Positions 10,571 through 21,492 of a DNA stretch of 64,000 nucleotides are shown piece after piece (position 1 is the stretch's first letter; each line of letters begins with the position of its first letter). The DNA is taken from the NCBI GenBank assembly GCA_963922205.1, contig CAWUHX010000034.1, forward strand, positions 434,001 through 498,000. Direction: 5' to 3'. Below the pieces are notes generated by a model. It had not been told where the DNA came from. It was given only the letters and a program-made list of their open reading frames with translations, and made no database searches. The position numbers were made by a program, and so were the translations under genes. The stretch is from Romanomermis culicivorax (lineage: Eukaryota; Nematoda; Enoplea; Mermithida; Mermithidae).

Positions 10571-11398
10571 ATGAAATTTGCAAATAAATTTGCTCTTATA
10601 CCTCATGAGGTTCTGGATAAACTAAATAATACACATGTTTCCTCTTCCTCTGCTTTATCGAATGAAAAGATGGCTATAGCTAGACATGTTGATATGTAAT
10701 GTAATAAATTGGGGTTAGGATAATAATTAACACCTGAAGAACAGTATAAAATGTATCCTCAATTATTGTTACAATATTTAACTTTTGAACATGAAAATGC
10801 CCAACTTGCTAACATAATTTTAAAACAAAATACTAATGATGAAAGTGATGGCATTAATTGAAAGGTTGAGGAAAAAGATTGATTGAATGACGAGAAATTA
10901 CTCAGTGGAATTACAAAACAATTTAAATGTTCTGCATCATTATTATTGAAACATGTGCGACGTAACCTTACTATAAATATTAATAAGTGAGGAGAAATAT
11001 TAATTGCTGGGAAATTAATTGAAGGATCCCATATTATTGATTTATTACATGATTTGTCCCATAAACATCCAAAAATTAGGCAACCATTAGGAGTAAATGA
11101 GTTTGCTACTGCTTTGAGAAAACATAATGTATCATTAGAGGCTATAGGAAATCCTTTACATAAAATGTTATTCACTCTACCTCGAAAGCTCTCCTACAAA
11201 ACAGCTGCTGAAGAATCAGATGATCAGGCAAGCAGTAGTCTCAAATGGTTGAATAAATCACTTGTGAGAGGCATTCATTTATTTTCAAGTGAGGAAGAAG
11301 ATATCAAAGACAATTCATTCTTGAGTAAAGGAGACTCGACAGAAAAGAAAATACAGAGAAAAGTTAGAACACTCAGATGGTATACTCCTTTGTACTAG
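10571..11398 (+). pseudogene. Conserved Polinton-associated protein of unknown function
   Basis: Begins two bases after the previous gene's stop. The reading frame of 276 codons is held throughout, but with about six internal stops (first at about 10,697). It opens MKFANKFALIPHEVLDKL, has LTPEEQYKMYPQLLLQYL, then KQFKCSASLLLKHVRRNL, and SHIIDLLHDLSHKHPK followed by an IGNP motif near residue 195. The layout (short 'phosphate/valine-proline' start, helical middle, and the domain ending in IGNP) matches a protein commonly paired with the preceding gene in animal Polintons. The C-terminal 114 codons (from 11,054) are uninterrupted. Function unknown. Confidence 0.6.
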
Positions 11399-11402
11399 AA
11401 CG

Positions 11403-12498
11403 ATGAATGGCTTACTTTCTAAATTGTACAAAAATTTACACTGAAATCCTACAGCCATTTCTAGTATTGAAAAATTATGTGTTGAGGCTAGAAAACACTA
11501 TAAAACAATTAGATGTAAAAATGTTAAAAATTGGCTCTTGAAACCAGATAGTTACACCCTAGTTACACAAGTCAGCTTAAGATAGTTACACAAGTCAACA
11601 AAAAGTTTTCACGTAATGGTATTTAGGTTACAGCTATGGATCAAAAATGGGAAATTGATTTAGCCGATATGTCTTCTTTAGCAGATTTTAATGATGGATA
11701 TAAATTTATGTTTACTTGTATAGATGTGTTAAGTAAATAGGCATGGGTTGAACCATTAAAATCAAAACATGCAAAGAATGTATGCCATGCTTTTCAAAAT
11801 ATTTTAAAAAGAGGTCAAATACCTTGGAGAGTGCGCAGCGATAAAGGAAAAGAATTTGTCAACAAAGATTTCCAAAAATTATTAAAAGCTAATGATATAC
11901 AATTTATTACTTCTCAGAATGAAGATATAAAATGTTCAGTAGTGGAACAGTTTAATAGAAGCTTAAAAATCAAATTGTTTAAATATTTTACAGATTTTAC
12001 CACTTATAAATGGATCAATATTTTATCAACAGTAGTTTCAAACTATAATCATTCTATTCATAGATCAATTGGTGAAAAACCCCTTAATGTGAATTATTCC
12101 AACCAAAAACTTATACAACAGAGACTTTACCCCAAGAATGCATACTCTAGAAAACCTAAAATTAATATTAGAGATTACATGTGAATTAGTAAGCATAGAG
12201 GTGTGTTCAGCAAAGGTTATTTACCTCAATGGAGTGAGGAAGTTTTTCGGGTAAAACAAACTGTAAAGACTAGAAACCAAATACTTTATAGAATTCAGGA
12301 TTTGGAAGGCAAGGATATAGAAGGACTTTTTTATGAAAAAGAGCTACAGAAAATTGATTTTAACCCTGATATCAAAGAATATAAAATTGAAAAGATCTTA
12401 AAAACTAAACTTTACCAGATGGTCAAAATAAATTACTTGTGAAGTCGTGGGCTTATCCTGGAAAATTCAAAAAGCAGATTTTAAAAAAGGAAAAACAG
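11403..12498 (+). pseudogene. Polinton integrase (DDE, rve type) with C-terminal chromodomain
   Basis: Retroviral-type integrase that would insert the element. The N-terminal part (from ATG 11,403) contains SSIEKLCVEARKHY and is broken near 11,560 by a small repeat of gttacacaagtca. The catalytic core starts near 11,636: WEIDLADM supplies the first Asp, RSDKGKEF the second, and SVVEQFNRSLK the Glu, 34 residues after the second Asp. The core continues through HSIHRSIGEKP, then after a stop at 12,182 FSKGYLPQWSEEVF and YRIQDLEGKDIEGLFYEKEL, the SH3-like C-terminal part. A chromodomain-like tail (KILKTK, then after a frameshift NKLLVK and YPGKF) ends just before the protease. Stops occur at 11,738 and 12,182. 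All three catalytic residues remain. Confidence 0.85.
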
Positions 12499-12499
12499 A

Positions 12500-12972
12500 A
12501 TGCAGATTACGATGAACAACTTGGAAGTAACATACTATGTTCAACAAGATGCAATTTTATCAAGAATTTTCCTTGGAGTTTTTGCTTGTGATACATTACC
12601 AAAAATTGTTAAAAGACCTGCAGCTCTAATTGCAAACATTGATTCATTTTTTGAAAAAGGAAGTCAGTGGATCCCCATTTATTTCAATAATGATAACTCT
12701 GAATATTACTTTGATTCATATGGTTTACCAATACTTATTCCTGCTTTTATAAACTATATTAACAAGCATGCTACAGTAAGACATGTAAATGTGAAACACC
12801 TACAAAGCTTCTGTAGTAGAGTTTGTGATATATATACATTGTATTTTTTGTATTATAAAGTGCGACGTGTTACTATGTATAAAATGTTTAAAAGTTTTAA
12901 TAATACAAATTTGCTTATAATGATAGGTTAGTTTGCAAGTTATTTCATTGTAAGTTTTCTGTAAAAGGTTGA
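12500..12972 (+). pseudogene. Polinton adenovirus-type cysteine protease, catalytic His lost
   Basis: In the family this protease (adenain/Ulp1 fold) processes capsid proteins. The frame from ATG 12,500 (a second ATG at 12,512 is equally good) has GSQWIPIYF at residues 54-62, YYFDSYG at 69-75 and LQSFCSRVCDIY at 101-112. These are the His, Asp and Gln...Cys sites. The His site is Gln56 and the residue after the likely nucleophile Cys109 is Asp rather than Gly, so the enzyme should be dead. The open frame stops at 12,931, but the expected C-terminal NDRLV motif is in the next frame and runs to TGA at 12,970-12,972, so there is a late frameshift. Confidence 0.82.
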
Positions 12973-13114
12973 TTGCAAAATAAATTATGCACTCATTTGT
13001 AAAAGTTAACTCCACCTTCTTCATGGATTTCTGTTTAATTTTTATTGGTTACTTTACTAGCTCCACTTTTTTTATAAATTCATGATTGACTAGTTAATTG
13101 TTAAATAAAAAAAT

Positions 13115-13175
13115 TTGAAATGGACAGTAGTGATAGTATGTTTTGAATTTTGAAATGGACAGTAGTAATAGTATG
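13115..13175 (+). repeat. 26-bp direct repeat
   Basis: ttgaaatggacagtagtga/a at 13,115-13,140 and again at 13,150-13,175, differing at one base, with nine bases between. It overlaps the start of the membrane-protein gene and may be a duplicated leader. Confidence 0.7.
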
Positions 13176-13463
13176 CATTTGGAAACATCTCGCGTCAGGG
13201 TCTGGGAGTCTTTAGGAAAACTTCTACCTCAAAATGAAGTGGTGTTCTTCATTCAGGTCATACTAATATACATTGTAGTCATTACAGCTATAATAAATTT
13301 ATCTCTCTACAATAATATAACACAATTGTCAGTTGGCTTATTGTGCACTCGTATAGGATATTTGTTACCTAGTTTTGTACCAACACTGTTACCTTCTCCA
13401 AACTCATTAAAGACAATAGCCACAACAGCCAACACTATAAATAATAATAATGACAAAATTTGA
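13143..13463 (+). CDS. Small Polinton membrane protein
   Basis: An uninterrupted frame of 106 codons; the ATG at about 13,155 (MDSSNSMHLE) is also possible. One strong membrane segment lies at about residues 33-55 (VVFFIQVILIYIVVITAI), followed by NLSLYNN (N-glycosylation-type site) and a segment containing IGYLLPS. Animal Polintons often have a one-span protein with a similar GYLLP motif just ahead of the minor capsid gene; the role is unknown. Its last 14 bases overlap the start of the minor capsid gene in another frame, which supports a compact, virus-like arrangement. One of the few genes here with no break. Confidence 0.6.
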   Translation: MNFEMDSSNSMHLETSRVRVWESLGKLLPQNEVVFFIQVILIYIVVITAIINLSLYNNITQLSVGLLCTRIGYLLPSFVPTLLPSPNSLKTIATTANTINNNNDKI

Positions 13464-14373
13464 AGACCAATTTTATATTACTCTACCTAGTAATAGCAAA
13501 TATGGAAACACACCCTCCAATTTTTCAGCCCATTTACCCTACCATTTAAAACTAGATGGAAATTGGGGGGTAGGATTAAGTGAAATATTATATCCACACA
13601 GCTGGGCTACAATTTCCAACCATGGTGGAGATAATGTGATAACATTAATTACAGATGGTATTGGAGATAAAGTTAAAGAAATTAAAGTAATAGTTTTTGA
13701 AAAACATTACTTTAATGTAGCCAATTTAATTGACAAATTGAATGCAAAAAGTGGAGCAGCTATTGCAGGAGCAGATATTGAAATTGTATTTTCACATGAT
13801 GAACATAGATGAGGATTGGTTAATTTAAAAAAAGGTGGTACAAGTTAGCCTAGAATTGATCTAAGCAATAATTTAATGGAAATTCTTCATTTTAGTGCTA
13901 CTAACACTGCTTCTGATGCAATGGCTGAAGATTTTTTAAATAGAAGTGTCGATATTAACCTATATACTGTTAGAGAGAAATCACCACAAAATTCTAACAC
14001 TCATATTTTACCATCCAAATCTATTTTTCTTGCTGATCCAGGAAATAAACATTTATAAATGTTAGGGGTTTAGCTACCAAATTTAAACGATTTACAGAGT
14101 TTTTATGTTTACTGTAATATTATTGAAAATCAAATTGATAGAAATACTTTAGCACCACTTTTACGTAGAGTGAATGTGCAGGGAAAATACAAGGACATAG
14201 TAAGCTGATTATATGGAACACCTCACTATATACCCATTCAATTGAAAGAAATTACAGCACTTGAAATTAATATAAAAAAAAGTATGAATGAATTTCTACC
14301 ATTCCAATTTGGGAATGTTATAGTTAAATTACATTTCCTTCGGCATACTTTATCACAATCATTCATTCAATAG
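13450..14373 (+). pseudogene. Polinton minor capsid protein (penton, single jelly roll), several stops
   Basis: A frame of 308 codons is held from ATG 13,450 to TAG 14,371-14,373 with internal stops at 13,810, 13,846, 14,056, about 14,071 and about 14,206. Landmarks are FYITLPSNSK near the start, WGVGLSEILYPHSW at about residues 38-51, a middle part with SNNLMEIL, then FYVYCNII, APLLRRVNV and PHYIPIQL, and finally the FQFGNVIVKLHF motif close to the end. These are the conserved features of the vertex (penton-base-like) protein of Polintons. No length change apart from point stops, so the break-up is recent relative to the family's divergence. Confidence 0.82.
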
Positions 14374-14458
14374 CTTTTGGACACATTGTCCTTAAGTTGA
14401 ATTTTCACCAATTCTCTTAATTAATTTATTTATTTTATTTTTATCGACAGAGCAAAAC

Positions 14459-14902
14459 ATGCATACAGTATATATTCCTGAAACTGTTGATCGCTGGGTC
14501 AAGATTTATCAACAGAGCATACAAGATAGTCAATTTCAATTAGGTGGTGGTGCATTAGAAGGTTTTAGAGCAGCATACCCATTTTATTATAGACACCAAG
14601 GAGCTGGATTGGGTAATTTTTTCAAGAGTTTATGGCGACTAGCTATACCCTTGTTAAAGTCTGCAGGAAAACATGCACTTGCTGCAGGTTCTAAAATTGC
14701 AGTTGATATGGTAGAAGGATGTTCTTTTAAAGAAAGTGTTACAGATCATGGGCGAAATGCAAGAAGCAATTTATTACATGAGACGAGTGATCATATTCAG
14801 AAAGGAAAAGGTCTAGGAAAGCGCAAACATATAACTTCTAGGATACATTTGAAGAGTAATAAAAAGTTGAATAATGGTCATATAAAGCAACATAAATTAT
14901 AA
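14459..14902 (+). CDS. Small basic Polinton protein with amphipathic hydrophobic stretch (PY-like)
   Basis: Intact frame of 147 codons. An N-terminal region with QFQLGGGALEGFR is followed by RHQGAGLGNFFKSLWRLAIP and LLKSAGKHALAAGSKIAVDM (residues about 56-92), then a highly basic tail (LGKRKHITSR, KSNKKLNN). Glycine-rich start, 'GxGLGxFFxxLxR..PLLKSAGK' and a Lys/Arg tail are typical of the small protein encoded beside the major capsid gene in Polintons, likened to adenovirus core/cement proteins pX or pVI. Probable role in binding DNA or membranes inside the particle (inference). Confidence 0.7.
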   Translation: MHTVYIPETVDRWVKIYQQSIQDSQFQLGGGALEGFRAAYPFYYRHQGAGLGNFFKSLWRLAIPLLKSAGKHALAAGSKIAVDMVEGCSFKESVTDHGRNARSNLLHETSDHIQKGKGLGKRKHITSRIHLKSNKKLNNGHIKQHKL

Positions 14903-14977
14903 GCAGATAAAACAACTTTCCTCATTCTTAAAAAAGACTCCATGTAGAATAGTCAGTTTTAAGGATATCTATTCGAA

Positions 14978-16196
14978 ATGAGTAAATTTATTGATGCCGC
15001 ATCATCTCCTAGTAGTAAAATGGAATTAGATTTATTTACTATACCTCCAATGCAAGAAGCTATTTGTAGAAGTTTTTGGTCCGAAATACAACTCCAGAAT
15101 TCTTGTACTAATGAGGGACCATACAAGTTTGTTGTTTCACCATATTCATATATGCTGGATTTATCAAAAAATTTGATACATTTTACTATTCGAATTACGA
15201 AAGCTAATGGCAATGCTTGCATTTTAACCACAGATGGCAGAAATAACCCTACTGGAAATGTTGTAGCACCAATCAATCTGATTGGTAAAACATTTTTCAA
15301 ACAGATCAAAACTTATTTAAATGGAAAATTAATATCTGACAGGTGAGTTTTATGATAACTATATGTATGTGAAATATTTTTTACAGTTTAAAATTTTAGC
15401 CGAGATAGATAGGCTTACAGATCTTATTTGGAAATGGGAACTATGGTGGCAATGCTAAATCAACCCATGTCACAGCTGCTGGCTATACTTTTGAAAATGA
15501 CAATATTCTTGATATAAAGAAAAACAAGGTTGCTTTGGAAAGAGTGTGAATGTTTGAAAATAGTACTGTCGTTGAATTAATGGCTCCCATACATGCTGAT
15601 CTATTTATGCAAGAATGCTTTTTATTGAATCAATTCACCTTGAAACTTGATTTATATGGATATAGAGATGATTTTTGTTTGCTGAAATTTATATCTACTG
15701 ACACAGAGGCAGACAAAATTGAAGGTAAAAGCATGTCTTTATTTATCAAAAAAGTAGAAGTTACAGATAATATCAATTTAGCTATTGAATCTATGTTACA
15801 AAATACAGCTGCAAAATACCCTATTTGTCACTGTCATGTTACAAGTCTATACATAACGGCTAGTCTTCGATCCGCACCTCTTAACTCTCTGTTCACTAAA
15901 CCATCACCTCGTCGATACAATTATTTAAAGGGGTAGAGATTAGTATAGATAACAAAGGCAATGTTATTACTCAAAAAGATTTTATGACTCGTAGTGCAAT
16001 TTTTGTTTTTGGTTTGACTCCTTGTGGTATGGATGGTAGTTTTTGGAAACTTATACACCAAGGAACAACCAGTTTGCAAATGAACTTTGGAGATAATATA
16101 CCTGATGATGGAATAGAAGCAATTATATATGCAGAATTTGACTTTCTCCTAATGATTGACAAAAATTGTGAAACTTTTACTGGTTATAGTATTTAA
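14978..16196 (+). pseudogene. Polinton major capsid protein (double jelly roll), frameshifted
   Basis: The family forms the hexon-like trimer of the Polinton particle. The open part from ATG 14,978 to 15,346 holds MELDLFTIPPMQ, then EGPYKFVVSPYSYMLDLS and IGKTFFKQIKTYLNGKLI. A frameshift at about 15,340 and others near 15,430 and 15,540 carry the reading across three frames, with YGGNAKSTHVTAAGY in between. 15,550-15,936 reads VVELMAPIHADLFMQECFLL and later FIKKVEV. A last frameshift at about 15,925 leads to SIDNKGNVITQKDF, LTPCGMDGSFWKL and AIIYAEFDFLLMID, ending at 16,196. Total about 400 codons, a little shorter than usual. It is the last gene before the right inverted repeat. Confidence 0.85.
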
Positions 16197-16364
16197 CTGT
16201 GCTATATACATATATATCATGTACATTCCCATTTTTTATAATAAAAAACATTTACAGCTTTACTTATTGCTTTTTCTTACTATGCTTTTTCACATTACTT
16301 ATTATTTTTGATACTGGCCAGTAGATGTTCACTATGAAATGACAATCATTTTATGGGTGTCTTT

Positions 16365-18071
16365 TTATTTTGTCCACTACATATGCTCTTTTTTTGTCCA
16401 CTACATGTTCTCTTTAGATCGATTTTTGTTTTTCATACATTACCTTCTCAGGTCTTTTTCTTTTTTCTGGGCAACTTACAGTAGTCCGCAGTCATGGGTT
16501 AGATAGGATTATCTTGTAATATAAACAAAAAAATTACATTAGATTTTTGAAAAGTCATTCTGTAGCATTTTCCTCTGTCAAGTACAGGTGCTCTTTTTCT
16601 CTGCTGGCAAAATGTTCTCTTTTTAGATCAATAATCTTCTTCCTGTAAGTCTTCTTTTTATGTCAACCAGGAGTCATACATGCAACGGGGCCCAGAGGTC
16701 TGGGGAGGGGGTTGGGTGACTTTTTTGGGGCTGGGGGTCAGGAATTCCCAAAATTTTAGGGGGAGGGGTCTTTCAAGGAAAAAAATTTGATTTTTTCACG
16801 AGAAAAGTTCGAAAAATAATTCAAAAATAGTAATTTTTTCCTGAAATGGTCCAAAAAAGTATTCATGGCGCGAAGCGCCAAGGAAATTCCCATTTTTCAC
16901 CATTTTTTGTTCAAAAATTGCAATTTTTCATCAAAAAATTGACATTTTTCAGTATTTTTCCAACCAAAAGTATGGGGGTCCCCACGGCTACCATATGGCT
17001 AGTCTTTGGATTGGAAAATCCTGGGAGGGGGGCAGTCGCTCAATGGGTAGCCATATGGTCGACAAATTCTGGGGGGGGGGTTCTAATAGCACTTCCCCCT
17101 AATTACATGTATGCTATGAGTGCTCTTTTTCCATTGCCTGCATGCTGCATGCTCTCTTTTAGATCTATGTATAATCTTTTCTGCATGCCAACTATGTGTG
17201 CTCTTTTCCCTTGTTCACTCCAGTTTTTCCCGATCGATTTTTCCCCTTACTTTTTGTACAGTACATGCATCCTGTATGTCCAGTTTTTTGTTTCACATTG
17301 ATTTTCCTTTTTCCATTTTTTGTTCGACATTGGTTTTTTTCCATACAGTACAACTTACAGTAACGCAATTATTATCGTAATTCTACTATTCCTCTTGTAA
17401 GCAACATACAGTAGTCCCTGCTCATGGGTCAGATAAAATTATTTTGTAATATAAGCAAACAACACATTAGATTTTTGAAAATTCATTCAGTAGTTTTTTT
17501 CCTTTGTCGAGTACAGGTACTTTTTTCACTGCTGGCAAAATGTTCTCTTTTTAGATCAATAACAATTTTCCTGTAGGTCTTCTCTTTATTTCCACTAGGC
17601 ATGCTCTTCTTCCTTGGTCCACTACACCATGTCTCTCAGATCTATGTATAATCTTTTCTGCATGTCCTTTCTCTGTGCCCGCTAGGTGTGCTCTTTTCCC
17701 TTATTGATTTTGGCTTTGTTACCTTACCTTTCTCACCTTTGTGCACTACATGGTACTATATCTATTTTCATTTTCCATTTTTTGTTCCTCATTGATTTTC
17801 CTTTTTCTATTTTTTGTTACACATTGGTTTTCCTTTTCCATTATTACCTTAACTCTACTATTACCTTAATCCAAATATTACCCTAATTCTACTCTTACGG
17901 TAACTCCAGAACCTACATGGTTAATCATACTACCTATAAATCGACAAAAAAATCAACTGTATATGCTTACCATACTACCTATAAATCAGCCAAAAATGAC
18001 AAATTATAGGTAGTACACAATAGATAGGGATATGCTTAACCATACTACCTATATGGGCTGGCCTTACTACT
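16365..18071 (-). repeat. Right terminal inverted repeat of the Polinton
   Basis: The reverse complement of 215-1,812, longer because a 439-bp miniature element is inserted at 16,675-17,113. The outermost stretch reads gggctggccttactact. The inner edge lies where the match to the left repeat stops, near tccactacatatgctc. Confidence 0.88.
16675..17113 (+). mobile_element. Miniature element, catacatgtaattgggg family (copy 1)
   Basis: Ends catacatgcaacgggg and ctaattacatgtatg; flanking 8-mers ccaggagt and ctatgagt (6 of 8 identical). The same site in the other Polinton end (1,504-1,511, complement ctaggagt) lacks the element, which confirms an 8-bp duplication. The interior has G/C tracts at both ends, aaaattttt-type stretches, and the hairpin ggcgcgaagcgcc at 16,867-16,879. 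Confidence 0.92.
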
Positions 18072-18189
18072 GATAAAATTATACCAATTTCTGTTTACTA
18101 AATCGGAGCTAAAATTTTGGATCTTAACTTTGCCTTTCATTGCATCATGTAAAATTTATGTTCATTGACTTCCTGAGATTTTTGTTTAC

Positions 18190-19348
18190 TCAGATGCCAG
18201 TAGTCTAGCAGGTGCTTCCATTTATTATCCCAAGAACTTTGTGTGACTCTTTTCAATCAAAATGCTTAACAAAACAAAAGCAAATTAGATTTGTCAATCA
18301 AAGGGCTTTGGCCAATACAAATGCTTCGCTTGATATTTTTGCCACATGTGCCGTGAAAGGCTCACAGGCACCCTGTTCCATATACCATGACCAGGGGGAG
18401 GATGCAAAAAGTAAGTTTGAAGGCGAGGATGCATAATTTATGAACAAAGGTGAGGAAACACATGTTTTAACAGTCAATGTTGGCTTTATTATGGCTGAAA
18501 AAAGCCAAGGAGCCAAGGGTGGCCATGCTAATTGTGTCGCCCTGAGGGGCAAGTCAAAGTTGACTAGTTGTATTGGACAGCAATGCAAGAAGGCTAATTT
18601 AGATGCGCAATCGCAGGATTTGCATGCCTGTTTGAAAGCATCTCATGCGTTGCATATTCAATGGTCACAGAAAGAGATATTGAAAAGCACAGCTTGGAGA
18701 GAATGAAGAGTCATACTGTATAGCCTCTTATGCTTTTGTGAACTTTTGAAAGGAAAAACAGTTGGTTGGCACACTGACAATCAGTCCCTGCTTTATATTA
18801 CAAGAAAAGGCAGCATAAAAGACAAACTAAATAAAATGGCTTTAGAAGTTTTCTGCTTGTTGGAAAAATATGAAATAAAATTCTATTTAATTTGGATTCC
18901 TAGAACTATGAATGATATAGCAGATGAATTGAGCAGAATTGTTGATTATGATGACAGGGGAATTCAACAGCAAATGTTTAAATTTTTGGATGAAAAATGG
19001 GGTCCTCATACAGTAGACTGATTTGCCAATTACAAAAATCATAAACTGTCCCATTTCAACTCCCATTTTTGGAACTCAGGGGCAGAAGTAGTAGACTGTT
19101 TTTCCATTTCTTGGGAAGGTGAAAACAGCTGGTTAGTGCCATCCCCTTATCTAATTATTAAAACAATTAAGCACTTAGAGCTTTCAGAGGGTTTGGCCAC
19201 CCTTGTAGTTCCAAGCTGGAAAAGTTCGCCATCTGGCCACTGCCTTTTTCAGCATTTTGCTAATGCTTTTGTTATTGATTCCATTTTGCTAAACCCTATT
19301 AAAGCACTTACACCTGCTCCTTTACAGAATAGTATCTTTACACCATAA
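18190..19348 (+). pseudogene. DIRS-type RNase H and connection region, broken
   Basis: A first Asp motif, SDASSLAGASIYYP, at 18,191-18,230 is followed by about 400 bases that do not fit (possibly inserted; they read as a Cys- and Gln-rich frame). The fold resumes with STAWRE at 18,690-18,705, a stop, LYSLLCFCELLKGKTVGWHT, DNQSLLYITRKGSIKDKLNK, WIPRTMNDIADELSRIVDYD and KWGPHTVD. Then FANYKNHKLSHFNSHFWNSG and WLVPSPYLI lead to a stop at 19,346-19,348. These are RNase H landmarks (WRE, TDNQ, P...AD.LSR) plus the 'WGPHTVD-FA' connector of DIRS-like polyproteins. Stops at 18,237, 18,434, 18,704 and 19,019. Confidence 0.72.
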
Positions 19349-19460
19349 ATCGAGTTTGCTTGCTTGCTGCTGTTTAGATTTCTCTCAAAAACAGTTCACT
19401 TTATAATTAACAATAATTTGCTTCTATGCAAATGCAGTTTGAGATTAGCAAATAAGTATT

Positions 19461-20324
19461 TGTCAAGAAGTGTAAAAATTTGTGTAATTTTTATGTAAAT
19501 TCTTGCGAAAATAAGCATTTCTACTTATCCTGTGACATTATGCAAATTCTATGCAAATTGTAGTTATCCTATCTTTTTTTATCACGTCCATTCACATCCA
19601 TCAATGGGGTTATTCATCATGTCCATTGGTAGTCTTCTTTTGTTTCCATTAATCTGGCTTCTGAGTTGGAAACCAGACTATATCTCAAGTACTTTGTTTT
19701 AACTCATTTTTGCACTCGTAATGTATGTACTGGCAAGAAATAGAAGGGCTGACGCATTCCAAACACAAAAAACACTTTCTCCCAAAAATACTAAGGTGGG
19801 TTAAATGTTTTGAACCCCTTTTGACAATTTGGCAAATCATTTAGGTAGTACGTGCTACCATACTCCACTATACAGTAAAACCTCGTGTCAGGTTTACGAA
19901 CCAAGTAGGGCTGACCACGCCCCAAGAGAATTGATTTGTGATTCGAAAAAAAGAGAAATTTAGTTGTTGGTCTTTACACGATTTGTCTCACTCGTTGGAT
20001 TTTCTGCAGTTCCATTTTTGCAACTAGTAGACATTGCTGTTTTGTGGGAAAAGAGTTGCCCAATATTCATTGGATCTCGGAGCAACTGAATCCCTCACTT
20101 AAAAACATTGCCTCACACTACCATTGCTACATTTCAGCCATTTTTGTCTCAACCTTTCGACTTTCGAGCTGTTGCCCCCACTATTTGTTTCACACCCCTA
20201 TCGCCTTATCCATTTGTTAGTAAGTAAATTTTTAATAAACAACAAAAAACCAGTCTTTACTTTTCGCTTCAATTTTACAGTAGGTGCAAGTGGGTTTCTA
20301 AAAACGTTAAGAAAGTGTGTGACA
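19461..20324 (+). repeat. 5' LTR
   Basis: Pairs with 26,606-27,436. Shared landmarks: gtgtaaaaatttgtgtaatt near the start, ctcaagtactttgttttaac, gcactcgtaatgtatgtactgg, aactagtagacattg, tttcgactttcgagc and taggtgcaa.tgggtttcta at the end. The two LTRs differ at many positions and by several indels, so the insertion is old. Confidence 0.9.
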
Positions 20325-20345
20325 TAAATCTTGGTGACCTAATAA
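20325..20345 (+). promoter_or_regulatory. Likely primer-binding site
   Basis: Seven bases after the LTR the sequence is tggtgacctaataac. It begins TGG, as expected for pairing with a tRNA 3' CCA end. The matching tRNA was not identified. Confidence 0.4.
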
Positions 20346-20599
20346 CATGGAGGTAAATTTGAAAAAACGAACCTTTTTCGAATCCTTGTGGGACATATTT
20401 GTGATTGTCCCCTGTTTTTTCGAAAAGCATATTGTTGCCTTTTTTGATTTTCCAACTTGGCATGAAAAAATCAGTTCGATTTTTCCCCTTGAAAAAAACG
20501 CAACTTTTTGGTTCTCATATACAAAAACTTTTCTTTCTCGGTAGCATAACTGGGTTTTTGTACTAAATCTGGAAAATAAACGTGCAGAAACCCTAAATG

Positions 20600-21492
20600 A
20601 AACATTCTTGCGCATTGAACAAGAAGCTAAAAGTCGAATTATCAGAAAAATGCCTTTTCAAAATCCAGACCCACTCGGTCATGTTGTTCAAGATGCATTA
20701 GCTGCTGTCTCGAATCAAAGGCTTCAATTGAAGCCCAAATGAACAGAAAAGCAGCCAATACGGAATCAACCATAGACGAAATTAGAGTAAATCACTTGCC
20801 TGGTGACATGCTTTCTGCCAAAATTAACGATTTTCCGTTTTTTTCTGAGCTGCCCAATGAAAACTTTACTGAATGGGCTAAAAAACTCGAAAAACAGATG
20901 ATTTTGAAAGGGATAAAAATGAAGACAATCAGCTGAAAAGAAATTTTTTGGAGTTTCATGTTAGAGGTGATGCCCTCACGAAATTTGAAAATATTTCGAG
21001 TTCCAACGACCCACCTACGGACTATGAGTAATATAAAGTTGCTTTAAAACGGGCATTCCCCAACCAATGGGACGCCCTGTTTCACAGACAAAGTTTAAAA
21101 GATTGAAAACAAAAAAGGACAGAAAAAGTAATGGCATATTTCAATGAACTTGAAAAAATGGGAAGGCTCGCCTACTCTACTCTTGACACGAAAGCAAGGA
21201 ACACAGTTCTTGAATCAATTTTTTTGGATGGGCTTCAGGCAGACGTCCAAAAAGCCCTAAAATTTAAATGTTTCACTAATCTAGGGAAGTAACACAAATA
21301 AACAAATCGATGAAATAAATGGAAAATTAAATAAATCATGCATACATGCAACAAAACGTACAACAAAAGCCGCATGCATAGTAAAAATCCATCACATGTC
21401 ATACATGTGGCAAAGTTGGTCATTTAGCCCGTGAGCGCAGACCTAAACTGCAATGCGAAATTTGGGGGCGAAATCGTCACTTAAGAAATGAC
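20600..21492 (+). pseudogene. Ty3/Gypsy Gag with two damaged zinc knuckles
   Basis: Capsid-like part: FFSELPNENFTEWAKKLEKQ near 20,840-20,900, then after a frameshift DNQLKRNFLEFHVRGDAL, ALKRAFPNQWDALFHRQSL and FNELEKMGRLAYSTLDTKA up to FLDGLQADVQKAL. Further on (21,393-21,492) are two knuckle motifs: CHTCGKVGHLARER, where the fourth ligand is Arg (cgc for tgc), and CEIWGRNRHLRNDC, where the second ligand is Trp. So each knuckle has lost one ligand by what looks like a single base change. There are several stops and frameshifts. Confidence 0.75.

Larger units (their letters stand above)
215..18071 (+). mobile_element. Polinton/Maverick DNA transposon, decayed
   Basis: A virus-like self-synthesising transposon of about 17.9 kb. 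Long terminal inverted repeats begin agtagtaag on the left and end with the complement on the right. The genes between them (packaging ATPase, integrase, adenovirus-type protease, penton-type and double jelly-roll capsid proteins) are the Polinton set, all on the + strand. In intact relatives the integrase inserts the element with 6-bp target duplications. Here no clear duplication is seen (aatcag on the left, gataaa on the right), so the exact ends are uncertain by 10-15 bases. The protein-primed DNA polymerase B gene is not visible; a 6.5-kb foreign block occupies 2,677-9,180. Nearly every gene carries stops or frameshifts, so this is a fossil copy. Confidence 0.9.

Noticed and set aside
10759-11175. 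- strand open frame of 138 codons
   Set aside because: Shadow of the + strand Polinton gene, which shows coding-like conserved motifs in the opposite strand.
215-18071. A complete, active Polinton or integrated virus
   Set aside because: ATPase, integrase, protease and both capsid genes carry stops or frameshifts, polymerase is not found, and no target duplication is clear.
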